Shown piece by piece: positions 25,301 to 33,385 of a DNA stretch of 37,323 nt; within the stretch, counting starts at the first letter, position 1, and each line of letters begins with the position of its first letter. The notes beneath the pieces are model-generated. The model saw nothing but the letters and a program-made list of their open reading frames with translations, ran no database searches and was not told the DNA's origin. Position numbers and translations under genes: made by a program. Origin of the DNA: Bacteroidales bacterium (GTDB lineage Bacteria; Bacteroidota; Bacteroidia; Bacteroidales; Lentimicrobiaceae); NCBI GenBank assembly GCA_022837485.1, contig JALHHH010000020.1, forward strand, positions 1 to 37,323, read 5' to 3'.

Positions 25301-25447
25301 GATGGAAGGGAAGTGTTTGTTTCTCCTGTTAAAATGGACAGTGGCAAGATAAGTGTTCACGTTTCGCAGATTGCATCAGCTTTATATGTACTCAGCATTA
25401 AGTTGAGCAATGGGAAGATGGTGCAGCGAAAGGTTTTGGTGAGGTGA
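22331..25447 (+). CDS. Large T9SS-exported enzyme, paralogue B of the lipoprotein at 13041, with LamG domain
   Basis: The ATG at 22331 is preferred over the in-frame 22310 because it begins a good signal peptide (MKKLILNIALLLFVSPLWAQ); the product has 1038 residues. Residues about 25-540 are homologous to paralogue A, with shared IPRIxQMPxLPSP, GxDKxNQ, DWWYD (154-158), EGTNYPLQKFLN-like and YDVSGLIGEANDGG segments. Next come two Ig/PKD-like beta domains (about 570-745), a LamG domain (about 750-945; VSLSCWVKLE, YYHVAALY, GSVDEFRLWD) and a T9SS type A sorting domain (from about 963; IYPNPSNGDF, ending RKVLVR). It should be exported across the outer membrane and kept on the surface or released. 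It probably starts attack on the glycan. The catalytic family is unrecognised. Confidence 0.85.
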   Translation: MKKLILNIALLLFVSPLWAQSGQLNIPRIAQMPDLPSPLQIRDWHAVTVAYDGFVFDLAKTGQYLPLGRFGSQGQFNYPDNIPLFLDTYVGASTHLNQAEAINIMPAIVGASLAGVDKSNQNGINWVAKTKDFFNSKNGQNVYLNNYSTTSGGDWWYDMMPNIYFYQLKSLYPDAAPEFSGQFTTVADRWLWAVHQLGGSTTPWAVPYMNYRAFNLATGLPLTTGVPEPESAGSIAWLLYNAYTETGERKYMEGAQLALDFLADWETNPSYELQLPYGTLAAARMNAVEGTNYPLQKFLNWCFDRGALRGWGSIIGNWGGYDVSGLIGEANDGGNDYAFIMNGFQQAAALAPLPKYDKRYAKAIAKWILNVTNASRLMYWNALPQDKQDSYAWALANDPEACIPYESMKEVWGGKTPFATGDAIRGGWAATNLSLYSGSSVGYLAAVVKTTNVPEILQIDLNKTDFYGHNNLISYLYFNPTASSKQVQVNLPSGTFGMYEAITEIVSQSSYSGSVQLTIPAGEVRLVRFYESGLIPEDRNGKLYVGEDILDYHYQYDYSDYLRVKALSTDQNPVITNAEFTAYCEPGNTVQGHPVQFEWFLDDVLIEGQNQSQAVLTAPDFVGVVALKCRITANGQTAEDTLHIQVVDRIPAPPAVNGIQAATPYTAVGEMNSFTALVDPAPGEVLEYEWSVSSGSLNQTDANPVNWLAPGTPGAGTISVTVTNQDHLSTTISVGLLVKDTTLGTQTPLIWYPFDTDNRNMISDRFHASVSGAIKTEDPRGMASAAYRFTAGSNIIYTDNHADLNFEDAVSLSCWVKLEQFGSERFIVSHGSWQQRWKLSVTPEGFLRWTVKTSTGTSDLDGSAPIELNRYYHVAALYTGYSLELYVDGVLDAFKPFSGTIQSSTRPLTIGRMDNTETLYSLRGSVDEFRLWDKEISIPQIEKLKTQWATPFGFEENDPVARIYPNPSNGDFVIELTGNEKISGITLLAFDGREVFVSPVKMDSGKISVHVSQIASALYVLSIKLSNGKMVQRKVLVR

Positions 25448-25454
25448 GGGTTTG

Positions 25455-25500
25455 ATCCCGAATCGTCGGACCTCTTCCCGGGATTAGAGAAGTTGAGGTC
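25455..25500. terminator. Possible bidirectional terminator between convergent genes
   Basis: Two overlapping inverted repeats lie in the 135-bp gap between converging genes: ATCCCG (25455-25460) with CGGGAT (25479-25484), and GACCTC (25469-25474) with GAGGTC (25495-25500). They could form alternative hairpins. Neither is followed by a good T-run, so support is weak. Confidence 0.3.
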
Positions 25501-25582
25501 AAAGGTGTTCTGACAGAGCGGTACCTAAAAATATAATTTGAAACCTGCCAAGCCCCAATAACGACTTTCCCAAATGATTTTC

Positions 25583-26980
25583 TCATTTTAGAATCAAAAC
25601 CTTGCCTGATTTTATACATGTGCCACCATAAAAATGGTAGAGATATACCCCTGACGTAACATTGCTGGTATCCCAGACAGTTTTTCCCCCGGCAATTATT
25701 ATTTTATCCGCTAATCTGCCGTATGCATCAGTAATATACACTATTTGTTGTATTAAGTTATTACTGATAAGATCCTCCTTTAAATCAAAAACCACATATT
25801 TATTTGCCGGATTAGGATAAACTGAAAATTGATATGTGTTTTTAGGCTTGTTTATTCCTAAAGTATTTATGTTGCCCAGTGAATCGGTTTTTAACAGGAA
25901 GGGTGCAATTTTATCGTTTGAATCTTTAAAAAATCCAGTAACAACATAGCCTGGTGTATTTGATAATGCAATGTCATTAGGCCAGGTATCTCTGGAGGAT
26001 AAGAACAAATTAGTCCACAAACTATCACCCGTTAACGACATACCGTGCAGTATAATCTGTGTTTCTTGCATGGTTGGAGACGATACAGCCCCGGTTGCAA
26101 CGAATTGATTATCTGTATTCCGGACAAATCTATATAATGAGACCCTCAAAGGGTGAAAAATGAGTGATTTTTCAGAAAGTAAAGTACCATCCGGAAGAAT
26201 ATTCACCAATAAATTATCTTCCCAATAAACTGAACCACTTTCAGTGTGGGCTATTCCAATTAATTTATTTCCGTCGGTATCCATATCGGTCAATATCCAT
26301 GGCATTGGAGATGAAGAAATGGTGTCCCCGTCCTGTGTGAAGGTATAGAGATCACACATTGGAGTACCAATTATCGAAGTAAGAACAGATGCCATTACAA
26401 TATTATTGTTATCCATTTCCAGGATTGCAGGCGAATAAGCGAGGGAAAACTGCCACCCAAAATGGGTTAAGGCCACCGATTGCCATATTATATTTCCGGC
26501 TGTATCAGATTTATATAAGCAATGCTCCTGCAAACTATTTACACCAGTAAACAAAAGACTATTATCCTTGCTTATTAAAAGTTGCTTTATTTCAATTTCA
26601 GGGGCAAAAATGCGCGACCATACTATTTCGAAATCATACGAAAGCTTTATCAGGTTGGCCGAATCAGAATATTTAGGAGCCAAATAGAGGTTTCCCATAT
26701 TATCTTGTGTGCAGGCACTAATGTATCCAAGAGAACTTCCCGTGTTACCTATATCAATCTGCTTTGACCACAATGTATCGCCATTCAAATTAGTACGTAG
26801 GACAAATAAATAATTATCCATGTCACCACTGTTGGCGAAGCCCAGTATTGCATAGCCATCGTCGTATGCAATTACTACATCTCCGACAGCCTCTTCCCAG
26901 TATGGGTAGTAATTCCCGAAATTCTGGGCAGAGGTATAAATGGTTATTAATAAAAGGGGAAGGAATACAAATTTTTTCAT
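25583..26980 (-). CDS. T9SS-exported propeller-like protein
   Basis: The 465-residue protein has a signal peptide (MKKFVFLPLLLITIYTSAQ) and a C-terminal T9SS type A sorting domain (YPNPANKYVVFDL, then VWDTSNVTSGVYLYHF, ending KSGKVLILK). Between them are repeated blade-like segments alternating hydrophobic strands with Asp/Gly/Asn turns (NGDTLWSKQIDIGNT, AGNIIWQSVALTHFG, GDSLWTNLFLSSRD), like the TolB or delta-60 type propellers common in T9SS cargo. It is the last of three minus-strand genes, 9 bp after the previous one. No catalytic motif was seen; a binding or structural surface role is likely. The DNA is AT-rich. Confidence 0.82.
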   Translation of the reverse strand: MKKFVFLPLLLITIYTSAQNFGNYYPYWEEAVGDVVIAYDDGYAILGFANSGDMDNYLFVLRTNLNGDTLWSKQIDIGNTGSSLGYISACTQDNMGNLYLAPKYSDSANLIKLSYDFEIVWSRIFAPEIEIKQLLISKDNSLLFTGVNSLQEHCLYKSDTAGNIIWQSVALTHFGWQFSLAYSPAILEMDNNNIVMASVLTSIIGTPMCDLYTFTQDGDTISSSPMPWILTDMDTDGNKLIGIAHTESGSVYWEDNLLVNILPDGTLLSEKSLIFHPLRVSLYRFVRNTDNQFVATGAVSSPTMQETQIILHGMSLTGDSLWTNLFLSSRDTWPNDIALSNTPGYVVTGFFKDSNDKIAPFLLKTDSLGNINTLGINKPKNTYQFSVYPNPANKYVVFDLKEDLISNNLIQQIVYITDAYGRLADKIIIAGGKTVWDTSNVTSGVYLYHFYGGTCIKSGKVLILK

Positions 26981-26989
26981 AGCATTTTT

Positions 26990-28858
26990 TTAATGGTTTG
27001 ACAAAATTAATTTTCCACTCCTCAAGTACTTCGTGCAATTCAACGTATACAAATATACACCTGCTTGTAATCCCCGGGTATCCCAAACCAATTTTTCGCC
27101 AGTAATCGGAATTATAGCTACCCGCCTGCCGGTAAGATCACTTATGAAAATCTTACCCGAAGGCAATGGTTTTTTTAATTCAAAAACTACGTAATCATGA
27201 GTTGGATTTGGGTAAACTATGGCAAAAGTCTCTTCCATTTCGTTAATTCCAATGCAGGTTTCAACATTTATGTCAAGGGTTTCACTCCAGGCACTGCTGC
27301 CGCAATCGTTAAAATTAAATACCTTTAAACCGGCAGTACCTTTAAAACTTGTATCCCAGATTACTGTTGCCATTGTGCTATCCTGATCGAGAATGCCGGC
27401 AGTAACAGGCGTTATCTCCCATACATAACCATGCGAATTAGCGGCTGGCTGTGTGTTATATGTGCTTTGTATTGTAGTTACAGTACATACTTCTACAGGT
27501 CCTTCAGGAAGTGCAGGAATGGCCGGGGCATATAAATCGCAGTCCTTTATCTCGAAAAACCAGGAATCGGTATCAAGTGGAATCAAATTACATATTACAT
27601 CCCCGCTGCTGCTCTTTGCTTCACTCGCTAAAATATACCTGTAATCATTAATTTTGGATACCGAATGATTATTCACATACTCATCACCTCTGCTCCCAAA
27701 ACATTGTTGACGAAGCAGCAACCCATTGGAATCAAGTTTTGCAATCCAAACATCAAAATTACCCGGGTTCGAATTGTTGCCTGATACATCACCATCGTTG
27801 GATGTAGTATGACTAAAAACCAGAATATCCCCGTTACTACTATTAAAAATTGCATATGGGACTTCATGCCCTGTTCCTCCAAGACATTTTTGCCAGATGA
27901 TTTCGCCTTGGGGATCTATCTTAACGATCCAAATATCTACTGTACCACCAGGCCCCGATGGGCCATGATGGCCGGACACATCCCCGTCATTTGAAAGAGC
28001 GAAAGCAGCAAAGATATACCCATTATTCACCTCCAATATTTTCATTCCACCTTCATAATAGCTTCCCCCATAACATTCCTGCCAAACAATATTACCTTGC
28101 ATATCAAGCTCAACCAACCATACATTGCCTATTTCTCCTTGCGGATTGCAGGTAACCATACCCCCGGGCCATTGTACCGCACCAATCATTACAATATTGC
28201 CGTTCTGGTTAATTATCAGAGATACCCCATTATCTAAGCCCTCATTACCCAATGTTTTTTCCCATTCTATATTCCCTTCAGCATCACATTTACACATCCA
28301 AACATCATACTGTCCAAAATACTGACTGATATCCCCTCCGTCGCTGCCCACACGATTGGTAAAAACAAAGCCGCCATCGGGGGTTACAACAAGATCATTC
28401 GGTTCTTCGTAGTATGGTGAACCATATGTTTGCTCCCACAAAATATCACCCTGTCCGTTAATTTTTATTACCCAAACATCGTTAAATCCATAAGTGCCAG
28501 AATGCACATCCCCGTCAACAGACCAGGTAGAACCAAAAACATAGAAAGTAGTATCGGTTATGGGTACAATTTTGCGTGGATTATCGGTATCTGATCCTCC
28601 ATAACATCTTTCCCATATTATGTTGTGCTGTAAATCGGTTCTTATAACCCAAATATCAGCACTTCCATGATAATTAGTAACTCCTTCTCCTGAATTAATT
28701 CCTAAAGTAAGAAAGTATCCATCAGGAATGTGAGTTACTGAATAATAATAGACACTCTTCTCGTCCCCAATACACTGCTGCCAAACTATTTTATAGTCCT
28801 GAGCATTAATGATGGGACAACAGTAAATGAGAAATATTGTGAAAATAATATTCTTCAT
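26990..28858 (-). CDS. T9SS-exported propeller protein with PKD-like domain
   Basis: The start at 28858 (MKNIIFTIFLIYCCPIINAQ) is chosen over 28882 because it begins a signal peptide; the product has 622 residues. About six imperfect repeats of 60-70 residues share the pattern D-V/I-W-V/I-x-K-x-D-x-x-G-x-I-x-W-x-x-x-x-G-G-x-x-x-E (DIWVIRTDLQHNIIWERCYGG, DVWVIKINGQGDILWEQTYG, DIWIVKIDPQGEIIWQKCLGG), which suggests a beta-propeller. A PKD/Ig-like domain follows, then a T9SS sorting domain (IVYPNPTHDYVVFELKKP, VWDTRGLQAGVYLYTL, ending SGKLILSNH). It is the middle gene of the three-gene minus-strand group. The function is probably binding or adhesion; no enzyme motif is visible. Confidence 0.85.
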   Translation of the reverse strand: MKNIIFTIFLIYCCPIINAQDYKIVWQQCIGDEKSVYYYSVTHIPDGYFLTLGINSGEGVTNYHGSADIWVIRTDLQHNIIWERCYGGSDTDNPRKIVPITDTTFYVFGSTWSVDGDVHSGTYGFNDVWVIKINGQGDILWEQTYGSPYYEEPNDLVVTPDGGFVFTNRVGSDGGDISQYFGQYDVWMCKCDAEGNIEWEKTLGNEGLDNGVSLIINQNGNIVMIGAVQWPGGMVTCNPQGEIGNVWLVELDMQGNIVWQECYGGSYYEGGMKILEVNNGYIFAAFALSNDGDVSGHHGPSGPGGTVDIWIVKIDPQGEIIWQKCLGGTGHEVPYAIFNSSNGDILVFSHTTSNDGDVSGNNSNPGNFDVWIAKLDSNGLLLRQQCFGSRGDEYVNNHSVSKINDYRYILASEAKSSSGDVICNLIPLDTDSWFFEIKDCDLYAPAIPALPEGPVEVCTVTTIQSTYNTQPAANSHGYVWEITPVTAGILDQDSTMATVIWDTSFKGTAGLKVFNFNDCGSSAWSETLDINVETCIGINEMEETFAIVYPNPTHDYVVFELKKPLPSGKIFISDLTGRRVAIIPITGEKLVWDTRGLQAGVYLYTLNCTKYLRSGKLILSNH

Positions 28859-28915
28859 GGTTAAAATAAATAAATGGTTCATCCCGGTTACATCCGGGAT
28901 GAACCAGATGAAACA

Positions 28916-31900
28916 TTATTGAACTACCAGTTTGCCTTGTTTGCTTATATTTCCGACTTTAAGGGTATAAATATAGATACCCTTTTCAATCTGGCGGGTA
29001 TCCCATACCTGTTGTCCGACATTTCCCGTTACTTTGAACGAAACTATTGTCCTTCCATGCATGTCTGTAACCAGGATTTCTCCTTTACTAACATTAAAAG
29101 GAAGTTCGTATTCAAAGCCAACCCATGAACTTGCCGGGTTGGGATTGGCTTTTATTGAAATACCATTCTCATTAATAGCTTTATCCACATAGCTGGTTTT
29201 AAGCGATGCCCCTTCTGATCCGGACAAACATTTTTCGAAATGGTAACCATGTCCGTACTCAAGCAATGCCCTGCCCATCATTGAAGCTCGACTTGCACCG
29301 TTTTCGGCTGTTTCTAAAAGCATTTCAAAAGAAGAATCGTCAATGGAGAAAATATTTTCCCCCTGCTGAATCAATTGAATTTGCCATAAAATAAGACCCT
29401 TGTATTCGTTGAATTCATCGAGTTCATTGCCTGTCAGATTGCGAACGGCGGGTATAACGTCCAGCATGGCAGATGCAGCACTGTAGTTCTTTTCGGTTAG
29501 GTAAGAAGCAACAATTTCATAATCAGCATTCAGATTGTTCAGATTATCATACCAGTTACGCAGGTAATCCAGATCCAAATAGGAATCATTGAGACTTGAC
29601 CGGATAAGGTCGTTGGCAGCTTTTACTTTTTCAGCTTCATACTTTGCCATATCCTGTTTAAGAACGGTTTTGTAGGTAATTCCACCAGCCAGTTGCTTCA
29701 GAATGGATATCATGTATTCTGGCAGTGGTTGCTCCTTGTTTTCGAGATATTCTATAAGTGTTTCTTTTCGCAATTCATCGGGATTGGCAGAAAGGATTTC
29801 AAATAATACGGACTCGGGCAAGACATCGGTTTTATCAGCAGCTAATTTTAACACTTCTTCTGACAAATGCGGTGAATCACCAAGTAGTTTTGCCCTAAGT
29901 TCCCACATATCCTGTGGCCAGGAACTTGAAACTTCCAGCTTTAACCCTTCAGTATCACCCCCATCCTTCAAATTATCAAACAGAAACTTCACACTATTAT
30001 AATCTGACAAATTATTTGCAAAGTCCAACTCCTTCTGCAGTTTCTGACTTTCGTTCAATACTATGGTTTTGGGGTTACTACCTCCGTAATTCGAAGGACA
30101 TTGGTTAACAGTAGTAACATAAACCGGAACCATATAAACAGGTGTGTAATGCTGCGGTGGATTTGTGTTGTAGAAATAATTGATTACCTGCCTGCCATTA
30201 TTCCTGAAATGCCCATACTGAAGTGGATTAGCAGAAAAGGTATTCTTAGCTTCAAGGTCAAGGGATCCCTGAAAAGTATGGATCATTGGTCTATCAAATT
30301 CGTCCTTTTTAGCAACAATAAAATCAATGGCATTATTCTGGTTGAAATTACACATAAACTGAAGACCATTATTGTCAATTGTAGGATCACTTCGGTTCAA
30401 ACCCTCAGCATAATTGCCATAGCTCAGACCGTTAAAACTATTCCTGTAAATAACATCTAGCAATGTTTTGCTGTCTTTACACCTTATCCCAACGTAAAGC
30501 CCCTGAGGCGCACCTTCATTTTTACTGAAGTTATTCTCTTCAATGATGTAGCTATTGCTCTCCACCATATCAATCCCAAATGAAGGAGCACCTGATGTAC
30601 TACAGGTGCCTGCATCACCAGTATTCGGCCCTAATTTGAAGTTGCATAATAAAATGGAATGGTTTTTAACATTATTCACCTCAATGCCGATTGAATTATT
30701 AGTAAAATCTGCTCTGTTAACTGAGAAAGTATAAGACAGATTTGAGCCATTTCCTGCATAAATTGCAGAATAAAAGCCGGTAAAAGTGCTCCTATTGTAA
30801 TCACAAGTGTCTATTCCGGGATTGATGCATATTGCTTCAACCTTGAATCCGGCACTGTAGGCTGCAATGGCCTGATTAAATTTTGCAATATTGCTTGCAG
30901 CGGAAGATAAGCTAAAGTCACATCCTTTAAATTTAATACCATTCACCTGGTTTAAATCCACATGTTTGTAGAAAGTATGTGTACCATTGTAATCCGCTGT
31001 AATCTCGAAGTTACAATCACTAAAAGATGAATTATAATCCATCTCCCTTTCATTTATAGGATGAGAATTTCGGTAAAGCAGGGCATGAACTGATTCGGCA
31101 TTGTTTCTAAAGGTAGTACCGGTAGCATGAACAATACCGCCTGTTTGGCTGTAATGACCTGGATTCCAAAGGTCAAGGGCTCGGACAGCGTTTTCTATAA
31201 CAGCATCAGTTAGAACAACACGTCCTTGTTGGTAATTCCCGTTGGCATCAGGCCATTGGTTGGCTGAAGAATTTCCGTGAACTTCGATACCTTGCCAGGG
31301 AGCATTACAATAATTTTTTAAAACAGCATTGTTGACAGTCAGCTTAGCACCGCGTTCAACAATGATTTTCGAATTAGGATGAGCAGTAATTTCACAATTT
31401 TCGATATTTAGAATACCATTGCTTTTTATAGTAACCGTACCAGTAAGCGTTTGGTTTTGATTCCAGTTTACAACCTCGTTCTCGGTTATTAAAATATCAT
31501 CGTGAGAAAAAGCCATTCGTACTGCTGTAAAAGCATTAACTCTACCATACCCTAATTCATTTGAATGCCCTGGATTATCAGGATCTGCATTGTTATAATC
31601 ATATGGTCCAACCTGCTCGCAACTTTCTCTTAAAATCGAACGTACTTCAGCAGCAGTAAGGCATGGATTAACAGATAACATTAAAGCAGCAACACCGGAA
31701 GCCATTGCACTCGAAATAGACGTGCCGGTCCCAGGGCCAGTTATTGTACTTAGGGGAAGTTTTGTTACTTCAACACTCATTCCAGGAAATGCAATTTCAG
31801 TATCGATCCCAGTATTTGAACCAGAATGAGGATTCCATGTAGCTCTTGTGTCATTAATTGTAGTAGCTGAAACTGCTATGACCTCCTCTTTACTTGCAGG

Positions 31901-32887
31901 CCAGGAAACAGAACTTTCTCCTTCATTGCCAGCTGCTGCAATTAATATAACATCATGAGAAACGGCGTGATCCAACGCATCGTTAATGTCATCGTCAAAC
32001 CAATCCTGCCCTCCCCAGGACATATTGATAATTCTTGCGCCTTTTTCTACTGCATCGTAAATGGCTTGTGGCACTTCAATTGTCTTTAAGAGATATTGGC
32101 CAAGGCCATTTTTACTTGCAACTCTCTGGATCATTAGTGTTACCGGTGCATTACTTGGTCCATAACCACCAGCAATACCACATAATCCATGTTGATTAGC
32201 AGTTTTACCGGCTATAATTGAAGCCATAGTTGTACCATGAGAAACATGTCCAAGAACAGGTTCTGTAGTGTAATCGTCACTGTAATAATCATAACCTAGC
32301 TGGTTGTCAGGAGTAAAATCAGCATCAGCCCATGTTAATCCATCATCTAATATTGCAACAATAATGTTAGGATTCCCAACTGAGTATGACCAAGCATATT
32401 GTTGCGGATCACCCCATGTATTTTCCCAATATGAAATACTGGTTTTTTCCAATTCCCAATACAATGGCAAAATGTGATGTTCATCATCAGGAATAATAAA
32501 ATCTGAGAGATAGGAAACCTCCCTAAAATGTCCTAATTTTACAAAATCAATTTCTGCCATTGATAGTAGAGTGTTATATGAATCTAGGAAACTTGATGAT
32601 TCAGGAAGATGAAATTTATACCTATTATTGGGATAGACATATTTCTTTGTAAAGCCATATTGGCTTATCAGCTTATCACTTCCAACTGTTTCTTTTGACG
32701 ACTTAAATTTAATTATTACATCCAAAGTGTCAACAATTATTGATTCACCATCAATTAATTCATTTAATGTCCCATTTAGCTTTAGAAAATTATGACCTCC
32801 AAGCACAAAATTCGTCTGTGCATTAGTAAATTCAGTTCCAAGAAAAAAGATCATTAATAAAATTATCCATTTTGTTTTTGTTTTCAT
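28916..32887 (-). CDS. S8 subtilisin-like serine protease with beta-helix region and T9SS sorting domain
   Basis: The 1323-residue protein has a signal peptide (1-23), a propeptide-like region to about 150, and an S8 catalytic domain at about 165-455. The triad is visible: D181 in VAILDDG, H217 in GHVSHGTTMA, S390 in GTSISSAMASG, with oxyanion N321 in AAGNEGE. The usual proline after GTSxAA is alanine. Residues about 455-900 form a right-handed beta-helix-like region (NSKIIVERGAKLTVNNAVL, many short strands with Asn). A helical region covers about 925-1220, and a T9SS sorting domain (NPNPASSWVGFEYE, VWDTRQIEKGIYIYTL, GKLVVQ) closes the protein. It is an exported peptidase, perhaps cell-attached, that acts on external protein. 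It is first in the minus-strand group; no good promoter was seen upstream. Confidence 0.93.
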   Translation of the reverse strand: MKTKTKWIILLMIFFLGTEFTNAQTNFVLGGHNFLKLNGTLNELIDGESIIVDTLDVIIKFKSSKETVGSDKLISQYGFTKKYVYPNNRYKFHLPESSSFLDSYNTLLSMAEIDFVKLGHFREVSYLSDFIIPDDEHHILPLYWELEKTSISYWENTWGDPQQYAWSYSVGNPNIIVAILDDGLTWADADFTPDNQLGYDYYSDDYTTEPVLGHVSHGTTMASIIAGKTANQHGLCGIAGGYGPSNAPVTLMIQRVASKNGLGQYLLKTIEVPQAIYDAVEKGARIINMSWGGQDWFDDDINDALDHAVSHDVILIAAAGNEGESSVSWPASKEEVIAVSATTINDTRATWNPHSGSNTGIDTEIAFPGMSVEVTKLPLSTITGPGTGTSISSAMASGVAALMLSVNPCLTAAEVRSILRESCEQVGPYDYNNADPDNPGHSNELGYGRVNAFTAVRMAFSHDDILITENEVVNWNQNQTLTGTVTIKSNGILNIENCEITAHPNSKIIVERGAKLTVNNAVLKNYCNAPWQGIEVHGNSSANQWPDANGNYQQGRVVLTDAVIENAVRALDLWNPGHYSQTGGIVHATGTTFRNNAESVHALLYRNSHPINEREMDYNSSFSDCNFEITADYNGTHTFYKHVDLNQVNGIKFKGCDFSLSSAASNIAKFNQAIAAYSAGFKVEAICINPGIDTCDYNRSTFTGFYSAIYAGNGSNLSYTFSVNRADFTNNSIGIEVNNVKNHSILLCNFKLGPNTGDAGTCSTSGAPSFGIDMVESNSYIIEENNFSKNEGAPQGLYVGIRCKDSKTLLDVIYRNSFNGLSYGNYAEGLNRSDPTIDNNGLQFMCNFNQNNAIDFIVAKKDEFDRPMIHTFQGSLDLEAKNTFSANPLQYGHFRNNGRQVINYFYNTNPPQHYTPVYMVPVYVTTVNQCPSNYGGSNPKTIVLNESQKLQKELDFANNLSDYNSVKFLFDNLKDGGDTEGLKLEVSSSWPQDMWELRAKLLGDSPHLSEEVLKLAADKTDVLPESVLFEILSANPDELRKETLIEYLENKEQPLPEYMISILKQLAGGITYKTVLKQDMAKYEAEKVKAANDLIRSSLNDSYLDLDYLRNWYDNLNNLNADYEIVASYLTEKNYSAASAMLDVIPAVRNLTGNELDEFNEYKGLILWQIQLIQQGENIFSIDDSSFEMLLETAENGASRASMMGRALLEYGHGYHFEKCLSGSEGASLKTSYVDKAINENGISIKANPNPASSWVGFEYELPFNVSKGEILVTDMHGRTIVSFKVTGNVGQQVWDTRQIEKGIYIYTLKVGNISKQGKLVVQ

Positions 32888-33283
32888 TTGTCCAAGTGTT
32901 TTTTATATACTTTTGACAGTACATAATGTTTGTGATTGAGTTTATTATACCGGCTAACTCCCACATGTGCATTAAAATAATATCAAACCTTTTTAGGTGG
33001 ATATCTAATAGAATATCCTGAAATCATATTATGATGGTAAGATTTGACGTTAAAAATGGCTCTCATTATATCTTCGTTTTTATATGTTATTTTACAACCC
33101 CAATATACGTCATCAATAAATCTGAAGTCAATAGAGAATAATTAATACAGGCTAATTTGAAATGGTTCTAAATAATGTTTTGATTTTATTACCTTAATCA
33201 TGCTTATTTTGAGAAAGATAATTATATTTTCACATTACATGTACAATATTTTTGAATACTATTGTCCCGATTAGCGTAATATA

Positions 33284-33298
33284 TGGAATGGCATTCCA
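33284..33298. promoter_or_regulatory. 15-bp perfect palindrome, possible operator
   Basis: TGGAATG-G-CATTCCA has perfect 7-bp arms around one base, 51 bp upstream of the ATPase -7 element, and TGGAATA recurs at about 33316. It could bind a dimeric repressor or be an insertion scar. No regulator gene is adjacent. Confidence 0.3.
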
Positions 33299-33348
33299 GA
33301 TATTGGCGTAAAAAATGGAATAGAGGGTCGATTTTTCAGACAATGATG

Positions 33349-33356
33349 TATCTTTG
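33349..33356 (+). promoter_or_regulatory. Promoter -7 element of the ATPase gene
   Basis: TATCTTTG matches TAnnTTTG exactly, 30 nt before the ATG at 33386. No TTTG is found 20 nt upstream. The leader would be short and contains AAAGGAGC, a Shine-Dalgarno-like run about 16 nt before the start. Confidence 0.4.
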
Positions 33357-33385
33357 TAAAAAAAGGAGCTCAAAATATCCGGGAA

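Larger units (their letters stand above)
32888..33385. other. AT-rich divergent intergenic region
   Basis: This 498-bp gap separates the protease gene (minus) from the ATPase gene (plus) and should hold both promoters. I see no gene or RNA in it. On the plus side there is a clear -7 box and a palindrome, listed separately. On the minus side I found no match to TTTG-N20-TAnnTTTG. Confidence 0.6.
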
